Notes: generated by a model not told the origin, from the sequence alone. A stretch of DNA of 64,000 bases from UBA1426 sp052034085 (GCA_052034085.1 JBPOJA010000009.1:40680-104679), one strand, 5' to 3'; positions 25,723-35,227 are shown, numbered from the stretch's first letter. Program-made: numbers and translations.

Positions 25723-26737
25723 ATCCATGAGCCCCGAGGAAATCGGGGCTTTTATTGAAGAACAGGGAGAGGCCGGATTTCGGGCTAAACAAATTTTTCA
25801 ATGGATGCATAAGGGCATATGTGATTTTGACGAGATGTCAAACCTGCCCCTGTCTTTGCGTGAAAAACTAAAAAGCCTGGCCTACATAGAGGCCTTGAAA
25901 ATCGAGGATGTGCAGGTTTCCGGAAAAGATGGCACAAGAAAATATTTGTTCGGGATGAAGGACGGCAACTCAATAGAAAGTGTTTTTATGAAATACAGAC
26001 ACGGAAATACGGTCTGCATTTCCTCTCAGGCAGGCTGCAGGATGGCCTGTTCTTTTTGTGCTTCCGGCATATGGGGCCTTTCAGCCAACCTGACCGCAGG
26101 GCAAATGCTGGACCAGGTCCTGGCTATTAGAAAAGACACGGGGGAAAATGTCAACAATGTGGTGGTAATGGGTATAGGGGAACCTTTTGATAACTATGAA
26201 AATCTGTCACGCTTTCTCCGTCTGATCCATCATGAGGGGGGCCTGGCAATGGGATACAGATCCATTACTGTTTCCACATGCGGGATAATCCCAAAGATTT
26301 ACGCTTTTGCAGAAGATTTTCCCCAGGTGAACCTGGCTATTTCCCTTCACGGACCAAATGATGAAATCCGTGGCAGGCTTATGCCCATAAACAGAAAATA
26401 TCCGGTGGATGATCTGCTTGCCGCCTGCCGGGAATACACAAGAAAAACAGGAAGAAGGATAAGTTTTGAATATGCCCTGATAGATGGAGAAAACAACAGG
26501 AAAGTACATGCTGAGGAGCTGGCACACAAACTTAAAGGTATGCTGTGCCATGTGAATCTTATCCCTCTCAACCCTGTAAAGGAAAAAGCATTAAGACCTT
26601 CTTCCCGGCCTTTAGTTATGGAATTTGCGGATGTTCTCAAAGAAAACGGCATCCAGATAACTATCAGAAGGAGTCTGGGGACTGATATCGATGGCGCATG
26701 TGGCCAGTTGAGAAACAAAACGGATTCTAACTTTTAA
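25706..26737 (+). CDS. rlmN: 23S rRNA/tRNA adenine-C2 methyltransferase RlmN
   Basis: Radical SAM enzyme methylating A2503 of 23S rRNA (and A37 of some tRNAs). The iron-sulfur cysteines are C111, C115 and C118 (CRMACSFC); VVMGIGEPFDN is the SAM GGE-like motif and the second catalytic cysteine lies in TDIDGACGQL near the end. Length of 343 residues is typical. The ATG at 25706 overlaps ileS by 17 bp and follows CAGGA; an ATG at 25727 is an alternative. Sequence favours RlmN over Cfr because of the operon context and N-terminal domain, but the two are close relatives. Confidence 0.92.
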   Translation: MLKDFKSMSPEEIGAFIEEQGEAGFRAKQIFQWMHKGICDFDEMSNLPLSLREKLKSLAYIEALKIEDVQVSGKDGTRKYLFGMKDGNSIESVFMKYRHGNTVCISSQAGCRMACSFCASGIWGLSANLTAGQMLDQVLAIRKDTGENVNNVVVMGIGEPFDNYENLSRFLRLIHHEGGLAMGYRSITVSTCGIIPKIYAFAEDFPQVNLAISLHGPNDEIRGRLMPINRKYPVDDLLAACREYTRKTGRRISFEYALIDGENNRKVHAEELAHKLKGMLCHVNLIPLNPVKEKALRPSSRPLVMEFADVLKENGIQITIRRSLGTDIDGACGQLRNKTDSNF

Positions 26738-26799
26738 ATGGTTTTTTATAATTTTTTGCGGTATAATAATTGTACAGAAAATGAAAGGGGGCGATAGCT

Positions 26800-27240
26800 T
26801 TGGTGAAATTATTTGCGGGGCACAAGGGCTCCGGAAAAACTAAGCGGATGATACAGATGGCCAACGACATGGTAGAGACTGCCCACGGAAGCATTGTATT
26901 CATCAATAAAAACAAAAGACTTACATATGACCTCAAATATCAGATAAGAGTTGTTTCAATGGACGACTTTGAGAGCATTACCAACATTGATGAATACATA
27001 GGCTTCATCTACGGGATAATCAGCTCCGACCACGATATAGAGGTTATTTTTATAGATGGTATCCTGCATCACAAAGATGTGCATATACCGGATCTGAATG
27101 AGTTTTTTGAACGCCTCAGGGATATTTCTCTGGAACATGAGCTGGATTTCGTAGTCAGCGTAAGCGCTGATTTGGATGAACTGGGTGATATTGTGACCGG
27201 GTGTGACATAATGGGAGGCTGTGTAGTTTTAGATTCATGA
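26800..27240 (+). CDS. conserved P-loop protein of unknown function
   Basis: A 146-residue small ATP- or GTP-binding protein. Walker A is GHKGSGKT at residues 7-14 and a Walker B-like strand is IEVIFIDGI near 80. The architecture resembles thymidine kinase or a minimal RecA-like fold, but the zinc knuckle and lasso of thymidine kinase are absent. The start is TTG at 26800 with AAAGGGGG upstream. It overlaps the next HAD gene by 4 bp, so the two are co-translated and may act together. TATAAT at 26762-26767 may be its promoter -10. Confidence 0.7.
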   Translation: MVKLFAGHKGSGKTKRMIQMANDMVETAHGSIVFINKNKRLTYDLKYQIRVVSMDDFESITNIDEYIGFIYGIISSDHDIEVIFIDGILHHKDVHIPDLNEFFERLRDISLEHELDFVVSVSADLDELGDIVTGCDIMGGCVVLDS

Positions 27241-27932
27241 GCTTTAAAAAATTAGTATATTGGGACATAGACGGAACTTTGCTGCACTGCGGCAGCGACG
27301 GACGCAAAGCCTTAAACAGAACCTTCTTAGAAAAATATGGAATTGAAGATGCATTCGGCAGCGCAAGGATTGGCGGTGCCATGGATTCTATGATACTCGA
27401 CGGAATTATGGAAAGCCATGGTATAGACAAAGAAGAGCTACCCGAAATCATAGACCATTATAAAGATGTGCTGGCAGATGTCCTCAGTAAAAATGAGATA
27501 AAATGCGTGCTGCCGGGAGTCATGGAAATTGTGGAGAGGATACATGACAGCGACTGTCTGGAGAACGCACTTTTGACAAGCAATCTTGAGATAGGGGCCA
27601 GAACTAAACTGAAGTCCCTTGGTTTGAATGAATATTTTGATATGGGCGGGTTCGGAGACGAACCCGGCGAAAAATGGGATATAGCCAGAAAAAGCATAGC
27701 CAGGGCTGAAAAACAGTTCAACACCAGCTTTACAAGAGACCGGTTGTTTATAATCGGCGACAGTACTTATGATCTTATTACAGCAAAAAAAGTAGGCATG
27801 GTCAGCATAGCCGTGGGAACGGGCTGGTCTACAAAAGAGGAACTCCTTGCTCAAAACCCGGACTATTATTTTGACGATCTGGGAGATGTGGAAAAAATTG
27901 TTTCAATTTTATTCAATGGGTGTATAATTTAG
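27237..27932 (+). CDS. HAD-superfamily phosphatase
   Basis: Haloacid dehalogenase hydrolase of the phosphoglycolate-phosphatase type, 231 residues. Motif I is DIDGTLL near residue 10, motif II LLTSN near 118, motif III the Lys in EKWDIARKSI and motif IV GDSTYD near 179; an alpha-helical C1 cap lies between motifs I and II. Substrate unknown. It is translationally coupled to the P-loop protein (ATGA overlap). The likely -10 of the following transporter lies inside its 3' end. Confidence 0.85.
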   Translation: MSFKKLVYWDIDGTLLHCGSDGRKALNRTFLEKYGIEDAFGSARIGGAMDSMILDGIMESHGIDKEELPEIIDHYKDVLADVLSKNEIKCVLPGVMEIVERIHDSDCLENALLTSNLEIGARTKLKSLGLNEYFDMGGFGDEPGEKWDIARKSIARAEKQFNTSFTRDRLFIIGDSTYDLITAKKVGMVSIAVGTGWSTKEELLAQNPDYYFDDLGDVEKIVSILFNGCII

Positions 27933-27984
27933 TTGGTATGTAAATGGTTAAAGCTGATAAAATTTTTTAGGAGGATAAGTGTAA

Positions 27985-29118
27985 ATGAAAAAGTTTTTAA
28001 TTTTGCTGCTGGCCTTCGTCATGGTGTTCAGCCTTGCGGCTTGCGGTGGCGGTGACAATGGCGGCGGCGGTGGCGAAGATGTTGACATTGAAGATGAAGG
28101 CGGAGATGTTGCAGAAGGTTATGAGATTGCCATGATTACAGACCTTGGTTCCATTGACGACAAGTCCTTCAATCAGGGCACATGGGAAGGCATAGTTGCC
28201 TATGCTGAAGCCAAAGGCATTTCTCACAAGTACTACAAGCCAACAGAGCAGACTGATGATGCTTACCTGGCAGCCATTCAGCTTGCGGTTGAGGGTGGAG
28301 CAAAGATAGTTGTTACCCCTGGCTTCCTCTTTGAAGTCCCCATTTATATGGCTCAGGATCTCTATCCCGATGTTCATTTCGTGCTCATCGATGGTAACCC
28401 TCACGATGAAAATTATTCGGATTTCAGAACCAATGACAACGTAGTAGGTATTGTGTATGCTGAAGAGCAGTCAGGTTATCTGGCAGGCTATGCAGCAGTT
28501 AAAGACGGATATACCAAGCTAGGCTATATGGGCGGAATGGCAGTTCCCGCAGTTGTACGTTTCGGCTATGGATTTGCACAGGGTGCAGAAGCCGCAGCCA
28601 AGGAGATGGGAATAGCAAGCATCGACCTCAAGTATCACTATACAGGTAACTTTGATGCGACCCCGGAAACACAGACCCTGGCAACATCATGGTATGCAGA
28701 AGGCATTGAAGTAATATTTGCTGCCGGCGGCCTTGTAGGAAACTCAGTAATGTCAGCAGCTGAAGCCGCAGGCAAAGCAGTCATCGGTGTTGACGTTGAC
28801 CAGAGCGGCGAATCCGATACCGTTATCTCATCAGCCATGAAGGGTCTTGCTGCATCTGTACAGTCAGCGCTGGATGCCTACTATAACGGGAACTTCCCCG
28901 GTGGAGAAGCTTTAGTATATGGAGCTGAAAAAGATGGAGTGCAGCTTCCCATGAAGACATCCAAGTTCAAGACTTTCTCACAGGCAGATTATGATGCCGT
29001 CTTTGCTGACCTTGCCGCAGGCAAGATTGAACTGAAAAAAGATGTTGATGCAAACGGCAATGAGCTGGGACTGAAAGATTTGGGACTCTCCATAGTGAAA
29101 GCAGTTCTGGTAGAGTAG
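27985..29118 (+). CDS. BMP-family lipoprotein, nucleoside-binding component
   Basis: Extracellular substrate-binding lipoprotein of the BMP/PnrA/Med family, 377 residues. The signal peptide ends in the lipobox LAAC followed by a glycine-rich acidic linker, then the type-1 periplasmic-binding fold beginning IAMITDLGSIDDKSFNQG, the family hallmark. Known members bind purine nucleosides (PnrA, BmpA, NupN). The ATG follows AGGAGGAT. Candidate TATAAT at 27923-27928. A hairpin and a separate promoter follow, so it can be made in excess over the transporter. Confidence 0.92.
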   Translation: MKKFLILLLAFVMVFSLAACGGGDNGGGGGEDVDIEDEGGDVAEGYEIAMITDLGSIDDKSFNQGTWEGIVAYAEAKGISHKYYKPTEQTDDAYLAAIQLAVEGGAKIVVTPGFLFEVPIYMAQDLYPDVHFVLIDGNPHDENYSDFRTNDNVVGIVYAEEQSGYLAGYAAVKDGYTKLGYMGGMAVPAVVRFGYGFAQGAEAAAKEMGIASIDLKYHYTGNFDATPETQTLATSWYAEGIEVIFAAGGLVGNSVMSAAEAAGKAVIGVDVDQSGESDTVISSAMKGLAASVQSALDAYYNGNFPGGEALVYGAEKDGVQLPMKTSKFKTFSQADYDAVFADLAAGKIELKKDVDANGNELGLKDLGLSIVKAVLVE

Positions 29119-29153
29119 CACAAAATCTATAAATATTTTTGTCCAAATTAGTA

Positions 29154-29195
29154 ATTGGGCGATTCTGTATAAGGAGTCGCCCAATTTGCTTTTTC
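29154..29195 (+). terminator. terminator/attenuator after the BMP lipoprotein gene
   Basis: Stem ATTGGGCGA (29154-29162) and TCGCCCAAT (29177-29185), then TTGCTTTTT. It probably limits read-through from the binding-protein gene into the transporter genes. Confidence 0.7.
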
Positions 29196-29197
29196 CT

Positions 29198-29226
29198 GTG
29201 ACATTTTGTGGTACTTAATGTATAAT
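29198..29226 (+). promoter_or_regulatory. sigma-A promoter for the ABC transporter genes
   Basis: GTGACA (29198-29203), 17-bp spacer, TATAAT (29221-29226), 41 bp before the ATPase start and immediately after the terminator. Confidence 0.65.
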
Positions 29227-29267
29227 CAATTTATCTTGGATTTCAAAAAATTTTCATGGAGGAGCCT

Positions 29268-30806
29268 ATGGACTACGTAATCGAAATGCTGGGGATTACC
29301 AAGGAATTTCCCGGGATTCTGGCAAACGATGATGTAACTCTTCAACTCCGAAAAGGTGAGATTCATGCCCTGCTTGGGGAAAACGGGGCAGGGAAATCTA
29401 CGCTAATGAGCATACTTTTCGGTCTCTACCATGCCGATAAAGGCATCATTAAAAAAGATGGAAAGGAAGTAAATATTGCCGACCCCAACGTGGCTAATGC
29501 CTTGGGCATAGGCATGGTTCATCAGCATTTCAAGCTGGTTCACAATTTTACTGTTTTGCAGAACATAATATTGGGTGTTGAGACCACAAAAAATGGACTG
29601 CTGAAAATGGATGAAGCCAGAAAAAAGGTTGTGAGCCTGTCGGAAAGGTATGGCCTGTCAGTTGATCCGGAAGCCTTAATTCAGGACATTACGGTGGGTA
29701 TGCAGCAGAGAGTGGAAATTCTTAAGATGCTGTACAGGGAAAATGAGATCCTCATTTTCGACGAACCTACGGCCGTTCTTACCCCTCAGGAAATTGAAGA
29801 GCTGATGAAAATTATGAAAGAACTGGCAGGAGAGGGCAAGTCAATCCTTTTCATAACCCATAAGCTTAACGAAATCAAACGTGTTGCGGATAGGTGCACA
29901 GTCTTACGCAAAGGGAAATTAATTGGAACCGTCAATGTGGAAGATACATCCATAGAAGAAATGTCCGAAATGATGGTTGGCAGAAAAGTGGATTTCACAG
30001 TCGACAAGCAGGATGTTGTCGTGGGGGAACCGGTTCTGGAAGTGCGGAATCTTACAGTGGGAAGTAAAGTCGGTGCAAAAAAAATGGTCAAAAATGTATC
30101 TTTTTCAGTGCGAAAAGGAGAGATAGTCTGTATCGCAGGTATAGATGGAAACGGCCAGTCTGAACTGGTGTATGCCATTACCGGATTAAGCCCGGCGGAA
30201 GATGGACAGCTTTTTATAAACGGAGTGGATGTTACGCATCTTAATATCAGAAAACGAAATATGAACAGGCTGAGCCACATACCCGAGGACAGACACAAGC
30301 ATGGCCTGGTCCTGGATTACAGCCTTGAGGAAAATCTGGCACTTAAATGTTACTTTACGCCCGAGTTCCAAAAGAACGGATTTCTAAACTTCAAAATGAT
30401 GAATGAATATGCCAACTGCCTTATAGACAAGTATGATATCAGGAGCGGACAAGGCGCAAAAACTATAGCGAGGAGCATGTCAGGAGGAAATCAGCAGAAG
30501 GCCATCGTTGCCAGGGAGATTGACCTGGATCCTGAAATACTCATTGCTGTGCAGCCTACCAGGGGACTGGATGTTGGTGCCATTGAATACATACATAAAC
30601 AGCTTATAAAGCAAAGAGACGAGGGAAAAGCCGTACTGCTCATTTCTCTGGAACTGGATGAAGTTATGAATTTAAGCGATAGAATACTGGTTATCTACGA
30701 AGGAGAAATAGTTGGAGAGCTGAATCCCAAGGAGACCACCTTCAAAGAGCTGGGTCTTTATATGGCCGGCGGCAAAAGAGATGACATCAGGGAGGTGGTC
30801 CAGTGA
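29268..30806 (+). CDS. ABC transporter ATP-binding protein (nucleoside/simple sugar type, two domains)
   Basis: Tandem ATPase of the carbohydrate/nucleoside uptake class (MglA/NupO type), 512 residues. The first domain has Walker A GENGAGKST and IFDEPTAVLTPQE; the second has GIDGNGQSELV, the signature SMSGGNQQK and a degenerate Walker B VQPTRGLDVGA. Such tandem proteins pair with two BMP-type permeases, encoded next. The ATG at 29268 has GGAGGAG 5 bp upstream; the earlier ATG at 29256 overlaps that site. Confidence 0.94.
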   Translation: MDYVIEMLGITKEFPGILANDDVTLQLRKGEIHALLGENGAGKSTLMSILFGLYHADKGIIKKDGKEVNIADPNVANALGIGMVHQHFKLVHNFTVLQNIILGVETTKNGLLKMDEARKKVVSLSERYGLSVDPEALIQDITVGMQQRVEILKMLYRENEILIFDEPTAVLTPQEIEELMKIMKELAGEGKSILFITHKLNEIKRVADRCTVLRKGKLIGTVNVEDTSIEEMSEMMVGRKVDFTVDKQDVVVGEPVLEVRNLTVGSKVGAKKMVKNVSFSVRKGEIVCIAGIDGNGQSELVYAITGLSPAEDGQLFINGVDVTHLNIRKRNMNRLSHIPEDRHKHGLVLDYSLEENLALKCYFTPEFQKNGFLNFKMMNEYANCLIDKYDIRSGQGAKTIARSMSGGNQQKAIVAREIDLDPEILIAVQPTRGLDVGAIEYIHKQLIKQRDEGKAVLLISLELDEVMNLSDRILVIYEGEIVGELNPKETTFKELGLYMAGGKRDDIREVVQ

Positions 30807-31942
30807 AAGCAATTATCAAAAGAGTTTTGGAATGGCTATTAGGAATCAGGGGCTTCAACAATGCCATGGCTTCTGTCGCGGCGATACTGGCCGGTCTGAT
30901 TTTCGGCTTGATTATCCTGCTTATAAGTAATGCCTCCCAGGCTTTCCCCGGCTTTATTATTATTTTAAAAGGCGGATTTTCCACCGGTGCCAAGGGCATG
31001 GGTCAGGTTTTGTACTTTGCTACACCACTGATTTTAACAGGGCTTTCCGTGGGATTTGCATTTAAGACAGGCCTGTTCAACATCGGCGCAGCCGGTCAGT
31101 TCATAATGGGAGCTTTTGTAGCGATTTATATCGGTGTTAAGTGGACTTTTCTGCCTGCGCCTTTCCACTGGATGGCAGCTCTGGCAGGTGCAGCCATAGT
31201 CGGAGGCCTCTGGGCTTTGATTCCGGGGCTTCTCAAGGCATATCTGAACGTCCATGAAGTAATATCTACGATTATGATGAACTATATCGGCATGTATTTT
31301 GCCAATTTCATGGTCAAGCTGACAGTCTACGACTCAAAGAAAGCTTTATCCATGAATGTGGCCCAGACAGCCACTTTGCCGAAAGGCGGACTTGATAAAA
31401 TTTTCCACAATAAAATAGGCGTCGGTGGAACCGTATGGGACGTATCCACAGTCAACAGTGGAATTTACATCGCCATTGTGGTTGCTGTTATCATGTTTAT
31501 TGTTTTAAATAAAACCACTTTCGGATACGAACTGAAAGCCTGCGGCTTCAACAAGGACGCCAGCAAATACGCAGGAATAAACGAAAAGCGCAGCATTGTG
31601 TTATCAATGGTTATCGCAGGCATGCTTTCCGGTCTGGGCGGCGGATTGCTCTATCTTTCAGGAACCACAGGCAGACATATAAAAGTTGTAGACGTACTGG
31701 CAATCGAAGGATTTAACGGAATACCCGTAGCCCTCCTGGGCCTGTCAAACCCCATAGGAATAATATTTGCGGCAATATTTATTTCATATATAACGCTGGG
31801 CGGCAACTATCTGCAGACTCTGGATTTCGTCCCCGAAGTCATTGATATCATAATCGCCTGCATCATTTACTTCAGCGCCTTTGCTTTGCTGTTCAGAAAT
31901 ATTCTGCCCAAACTGGTGAAAAAGTTAGGAGGGGAACAATGA
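30803..31942 (+). CDS. ABC transporter permease (nucleoside type, subunit 1)
   Basis: Inner-membrane permease of the BPD_transp_2 family, 379 residues with about ten hydrophobic segments. The conserved FKTGLFNIGAAGQFIMGAF and GLGGGLLYLSGTTGRHI loops are typical of the NupP/YufP branch. It starts with GTG overlapping the ATPase stop by 4 bp and overlaps the second permease by 4 bp, so the subunits are co-translated. Confidence 0.92.
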   Translation: MKAIIKRVLEWLLGIRGFNNAMASVAAILAGLIFGLIILLISNASQAFPGFIIILKGGFSTGAKGMGQVLYFATPLILTGLSVGFAFKTGLFNIGAAGQFIMGAFVAIYIGVKWTFLPAPFHWMAALAGAAIVGGLWALIPGLLKAYLNVHEVISTIMMNYIGMYFANFMVKLTVYDSKKALSMNVAQTATLPKGGLDKIFHNKIGVGGTVWDVSTVNSGIYIAIVVAVIMFIVLNKTTFGYELKACGFNKDASKYAGINEKRSIVLSMVIAGMLSGLGGGLLYLSGTTGRHIKVVDVLAIEGFNGIPVALLGLSNPIGIIFAAIFISYITLGGNYLQTLDFVPEVIDIIIACIIYFSAFALLFRNILPKLVKKLGGEQ

Positions 31943-32898
31943 ATATATTATTTTTGATAGTACAGCAGACCATGTTTTTCTCCATACCACTTTTGATTGT
32001 CGCACTGGGCGGAGTATTCACTGAAAGAGGCGGTGTTACAAATATAGCCCTGGATGGAATGATGATTATGGGAGCTTTTACCAGCATCTTCTTCATCAAC
32101 AGGATGCAGGGCATTATGAGCGGCCAGGTATTGCTGTTGCTGGCAATTTTAATTGCCGTGCTGACAGGCATGGTGTTCTCACTGCTGCATGCTTTTGCGG
32201 CAATTAATATTAAAGCCGACCAGATTATCAGCGGTACGGCACTCAATATGTTTGCACCGGCTTTTGCAATCTATGTTGCCAGAATGATACAGACCAATCA
32301 CGTTCAGCAGATTACTTTCCAGAATACATTCAGAATAGCCAAAGTTCCGGTATTGGGAGATATTCCCGTGCTGGGAGGTTTGTTTTTCCGCAACGCATAT
32401 ATAACAACTTATTTAGGTCTGGTAATTTTAGTTGTCACAGTTATTGTAATATACAAAACCAGATTTGGCTTACGCCTCAGGGCCTGCGGTGAACATCCGC
32501 ATGCGGCCGATTCAGTGGGAATAAATGTTTACAAAATGAGATACTATGGCGTAATCATTTCCGGAGGGCTTGCAGGGCTGGGCGGCCTGGTATTTGTTAT
32601 TCCCACATCAACGCAATTTAATGCTACGGTTTCCGGCTACGGTTTCCTGGCACTCGCTGTTATGATATTTGGCCAGTGGAAGCCTATGAGAGTATTATTT
32701 GCGGCATTCTTCTTCGGACTAATGAAAACCGTGGCATCGGCGTATTCGGTAATACCCATACTGTCTACAGCGGCCATACCCAGCGACGTGTATAAAATGG
32801 TGCCCTTCATTGCCACCCTCATAGTGCTGGCTTTCAGCTCAAAATCTTCACAGGCACCAAAAGCTGTAGCGGTACCATATGATAAGGGGAGCAGATAA
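31939..32898 (+). CDS. ABC transporter permease (nucleoside type, subunit 2)
   Basis: Second BPD_transp_2 permease, 319 residues, about eight to nine membrane segments, NupQ/YufQ-like. Motifs include TERGGVTNIALDGMMIMGAF, LRACGEHPHAADSVGINV and the GLAGLGGLVFV loop. ATG lies in a GGAGGGGAACAATG context. Its TAA stop shares the A with the ATG of the following methyltransferase, giving unexpected translational coupling of a transporter to a DNA modification enzyme. Confidence 0.92.
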   Translation: MNILFLIVQQTMFFSIPLLIVALGGVFTERGGVTNIALDGMMIMGAFTSIFFINRMQGIMSGQVLLLLAILIAVLTGMVFSLLHAFAAINIKADQIISGTALNMFAPAFAIYVARMIQTNHVQQITFQNTFRIAKVPVLGDIPVLGGLFFRNAYITTYLGLVILVVTVIVIYKTRFGLRLRACGEHPHAADSVGINVYKMRYYGVIISGGLAGLGGLVFVIPTSTQFNATVSGYGFLALAVMIFGQWKPMRVLFAAFFFGLMKTVASAYSVIPILSTAAIPSDVYKMVPFIATLIVLAFSSKSSQAPKAVAVPYDKGSR

Positions 32899-34271
32899 TG
32901 AGTATTATTAATGTTTTACCGCAGATCATAGAGGAGAGCAGAGAGAGCTATGAGAGCATCCGCAAACAGGATGCTCTTTACCCATTTGAACCTGTGGAAT
33001 TCGCCGGAGGAACAGATAAGGGGCAGAAAAAAATATCCGGTGAAAATATGCTTTTTTGTGGGGACAATATGGATGTTATGATGTTCCTGCATAAGTACAA
33101 GGAAGTAGCGGGGAAAATTAAAATGATATATATTGATCCCCCATTTCTGACGGGAACCAACTACGGAACCTCCATAAAGCTTAACACCGGAACCCCCGAA
33201 CTCATACCCACTGTTAAACAGAAAGCATACAGCGATAATTTTGAAAAGGGGCTGGAAGGCTATTTAAGGATGCTGACCATAAGGTTGCTGGCGATGAAGG
33301 ACCTGCTGGCAGAAGACGGCAGTATATTCGTTCACCTGGACTGGCATGCGGTTCATTATGTGAAAGTGCTGATGGATGAAATATTTGGCGAAAGAAATTT
33401 CGTCAATGAAATTATCTGGCATTATAAGTCGGGAGGAGCGAGCAGCCGGAGATTTGCCAGAAAGCATGACAACATATTGTTTTACAGCAAAGGTCCAAAG
33501 TATTTTTTCCGGCCGGAAAAAGAAAAATCATATAACAGAGAATTTAAACCTTACAAATTCAAAGGAGTTAAAGAATACCGCGATGATCGGGGCTGGTATA
33601 CCATGGTCAACAGAAAAGATGTATGGGAACTTGATATGGTAGGCCGCACTTCAGCTGAAAGAACCGGATATGTGACTCAGAAACCGGAATCGCTTATGGA
33701 AAGAATGATTCAAAGCTGCACAAAAGAAGGGGATTTGTGTGCGGACTTTTTTGGGGGCTCCGGTACAATGGCCGTGGCGGCAGCAAGGATGAACAGGAGA
33801 TTCATCAGCTGTGATATCGGAAAGCCTGCTATTATCAGCTCTGTTAAGAGATTTGTAAAGGAGGGGGCTTCCTTTGAATACTGGGAGGCCCGAAATCAGG
33901 CCGGTGAAACTGAAGGGAAAGTAAATATAAGCATGGATTTGAAAAAAGACGTCATGACCGAAAATTTGCGCTTAAAAATAAAGTTGAAATCTTATAAGCT
34001 GCCGGCCGGCTGGAATATTCCTGTGGATAAGGAACATTTGCTTCATGTGGATAAAGCCATCGAAGCAGATTCACTGCAGTTTATTGCCTACTGGGCAGTA
34101 GATGCGGATTATGATGGAAAAGTGCCGTCACCCGGCTGTTATATGCTGAGGGCTGATGGAGGTTTAGAGAATGTTTATGAGACTTTTGTCCCCGGACCCA
34201 GCCCGGTTTGTGTCAGCGGTATGGACATTTTCGGCAATAGATTTAAATCGGTTCTGAAAGAGAGTGAGTAG
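32898..34271 (+). CDS. orphan site-specific DNA methyltransferase (beta class)
   Basis: AdoMet-dependent amino-methyltransferase, 457 residues. The catalytic motif IV DPPFLTGTNYG lies near residue 80 and the AdoMet motif DFFGGSGTMAVAAARMNRRFISCD near 280, so the order is that of the beta class; DPPF suggests N6-adenine but N4-cytosine is not excluded. The target-recognition part lies between. About 130 residues after the AdoMet region are unusual and unassigned. No restriction endonuclease is adjacent. The start overlaps the permease stop (TAATG) and the YitT gene follows with no gap. Confidence 0.85.
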   Translation: MSIINVLPQIIEESRESYESIRKQDALYPFEPVEFAGGTDKGQKKISGENMLFCGDNMDVMMFLHKYKEVAGKIKMIYIDPPFLTGTNYGTSIKLNTGTPELIPTVKQKAYSDNFEKGLEGYLRMLTIRLLAMKDLLAEDGSIFVHLDWHAVHYVKVLMDEIFGERNFVNEIIWHYKSGGASSRRFARKHDNILFYSKGPKYFFRPEKEKSYNREFKPYKFKGVKEYRDDRGWYTMVNRKDVWELDMVGRTSAERTGYVTQKPESLMERMIQSCTKEGDLCADFFGGSGTMAVAAARMNRRFISCDIGKPAIISSVKRFVKEGASFEYWEARNQAGETEGKVNISMDLKKDVMTENLRLKIKLKSYKLPAGWNIPVDKEHLLHVDKAIEADSLQFIAYWAVDADYDGKVPSPGCYMLRADGGLENVYETFVPGPSPVCVSGMDIFGNRFKSVLKESE

Positions 34272-35177
34272 ATGGAAAAGTCAGCAGCAGACAAAAAAAA
34301 CAGATATAAGGAGCTTGCAATTGACCTTGTTTTTATAATCACAGGCTGCGCCTTTGCAGCCTTTTCCACCATACACATACTTATACCCAATGGTCTTTCA
34401 GCAGGCGGGATCACAGGTTTGTGCCGCATTATACAATCAAATGTCAACATCAGCTTCTCGCTGCTTTACTACAGCTTTTCTTTTATTATTCTCATACTTT
34501 GTGCCATATTCCTGGGTTTTGGTGAGGCAAAAAAAATTATATTGCTTAGCATCCTGTTCCCCACATTTTTATTTATATTTGAGCAGTTTGAAATAAACCT
34601 GCTGGATGAAAAAGACATAATACTGGCGGTTATTTATTGCGGAGTTTTTTCCGGCATAGGCATCGGACTGTTCTTTACCAGGGGTTACTCCATGGGCGGT
34701 TCGGATACCATTGCAAAAATTATCAAAATAAAATTGCTGCCCCATGTTGGGATTTCAAAAATTTTATTGGGACTTGATGCCATCGTCATTCTCGCATCGG
34801 GAATATTTTTCGGCAGGAATATCGCATTATATGCTTTGGTTACACAGATAATTTTCTCGAAAGTAGTGGAATATGTTATGTACGGCTTCGAAACAAAAGT
34901 GGTGCAGCTGGAAATAATCACTGACAAACATGAAGAAGTCACAGATTATATTCTTCATGAAATAAAAAGAGGCGTTTCCAATGTTGCTATTATTGGCGAA
35001 TATACAGGAACAAAACGAAGGAAAATGATTACTTTGTGTTCTCCCAGGGAAAGCATGCTGATAAAACAGTATGTTGCAAAGGTCGATAAACACGCATTCG
35101 TTACCGTTATCAGAGTGGAGACGGTATGGGGAGAAGGAGCAGGTTTCATAGGTCTTTCGGAATCAAAAAAGAACTGA
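34272..35177 (+). CDS. YitT family membrane protein
   Basis: DUF161/DUF2179 membrane protein, 301 residues. Five to six hydrophobic segments in the first 190 residues carry the family motifs GLSAGGITGLCRI and FTRGYSMGGSDTIAKI, and the C-terminal DUF2179 domain holds KRGVSNVAIIGEYTGTKRRKMI. Function is unknown in the family. Its ATG directly follows the methyltransferase stop, AGAGAGTG serving as a modest ribosome site. Confidence 0.88.
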   Translation: MEKSAADKKNRYKELAIDLVFIITGCAFAAFSTIHILIPNGLSAGGITGLCRIIQSNVNISFSLLYYSFSFIILILCAIFLGFGEAKKIILLSILFPTFLFIFEQFEINLLDEKDIILAVIYCGVFSGIGIGLFFTRGYSMGGSDTIAKIIKIKLLPHVGISKILLGLDAIVILASGIFFGRNIALYALVTQIIFSKVVEYVMYGFETKVVQLEIITDKHEEVTDYILHEIKRGVSNVAIIGEYTGTKRRKMITLCSPRESMLIKQYVAKVDKHAFVTVIRVETVWGEGAGFIGLSESKKN

Positions 35178-35227
35178 AGGAACTTAATAACCCTCTTTTC
35201 GTCTAAACAGCAAAGGGAGGGATAGAA

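Noticed and set aside
27933..27984. Purine riboswitch before the nucleoside-binding lipoprotein
   Set aside because: The 52-base gap is too short and shows none of the conserved loop sequences.
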